In this document: positions 63,754 through 64,000 of the stretch, one piece after another
Layout: each line of letters starts with the position of its first letter
How positions within the stretch are numbered: position 1 is the first letter of the stretch
Assembly: GCF_963675165.1 (NCBI RefSeq)
Contig: NC_087385.1
Location: forward strand, 1,107,501-1,171,500
Source: Halichondria panicea
Taxonomy: Eukaryota; Porifera; Demospongiae; Suberitida; Halichondriidae
Length of the DNA stretch: 64,000 nt
Reading direction: 5' to 3'
Program-made: the position numbers and the translations under genes
The notes under the pieces: generated by a model
Seen by the model: the letters and a program-made list of their open reading frames with translations, nothing else
Told to the model about the DNA's origin: nothing
Database searches by the model: none

Positions 63754-64000
63754 CTGAGAATGCATATGGAGCGAGAATGCATTCACACTATAATATTTAT
63801 GTATCACAGTCTACTATTCAACAAGCAACAAGCAAGTAGAAGTGCATGTGTGTGCTCTTGATCAATATTGATACATTTTGTACACCTAGCTAATACCAAG
63901 AGTATATGATAGAGCACGTTACTCTCCGCATACATCTGATGTACATATCGATACTCTCTCTCTCTATCATATACTCTTGCTAATACAGTACCAGTAAATG
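63754..64000 (-). other. BLTP1 intron running off the window
   Basis: No exon-like sequence is seen in the last 247 bp. An inverted pair (agagtatatgatagag near 63900, ctctatcatatactct near 63963) may be one end of a small palindromic element. Confidence 0.5.

Overview
The window is metazoan nuclear DNA: intron-rich genes with canonical GT/AG junctions, some introns only 57-64 nt, many short inverted-repeat transposons and dense (GT)n/(CA)n microsatellites. The gene families and compact layout suggest a demosponge, possibly Amphimedon queenslandica. That species guess is inference, not read from a marker.

The region is a tandem segmental-duplication array. The repeating block, left to right, is: a decayed minus-strand proteasome alpha-7 gene (PSMA7); a plus-strand gene for a six-blade kelch propeller, coiled coil and TKL-like kinase (called KCK here); a plus-strand SNRNP25 gene (U11/U12 minor-spliceosome 25 kDa protein); and a minus-strand 3' part of a very large gene that I read as BLTP1 (KIAA1109/tweek, a bridge-like lipid transfer protein). 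Four blocks are present: about 1-9225, 9226-31140, 31140-41100 and 41100-64000. The left edge starts inside a BLTP1 fragment, so the array probably continues leftwards.

Block state: all four KCK genes (703, 788, 773 and 711 aa in my exon models) and all four SNRNP25 genes (150-151 aa) are open. All four PSMA7 copies are damaged by different lesions. BLTP1 is in frame only in block 4: twenty exons there add up to exactly 3,178 codons to the stop, and the gene enters from beyond the right edge. The block-2 BLTP1 copy lacks its 5' part and carries a 22-nt frameshifting deletion. Blocks 1 and 3 keep one or two C-terminal exons.

The main discovery lead is the KCK family. Differences between the four paralogues fall largely at the same two loop positions of each kelch blade, just before strand a and just after the GG of strand b, often with several substitutions in one codon. 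The kinase exon is nearly invariant. By analogy with Keap1, these two loops form one ligand-binding face. This looks like a diversifying cytoplasmic recognition module on a constant signalling kinase. One copy (KCK3) has lost the catalytic beta-3 lysine.

The intergenic and intronic space holds at least fifteen inverted-repeat transposons. Many have exact target-site duplications and matching empty sites in the paralogous blocks. Several minisatellites are also present, one of which has multiplied a splice donor.
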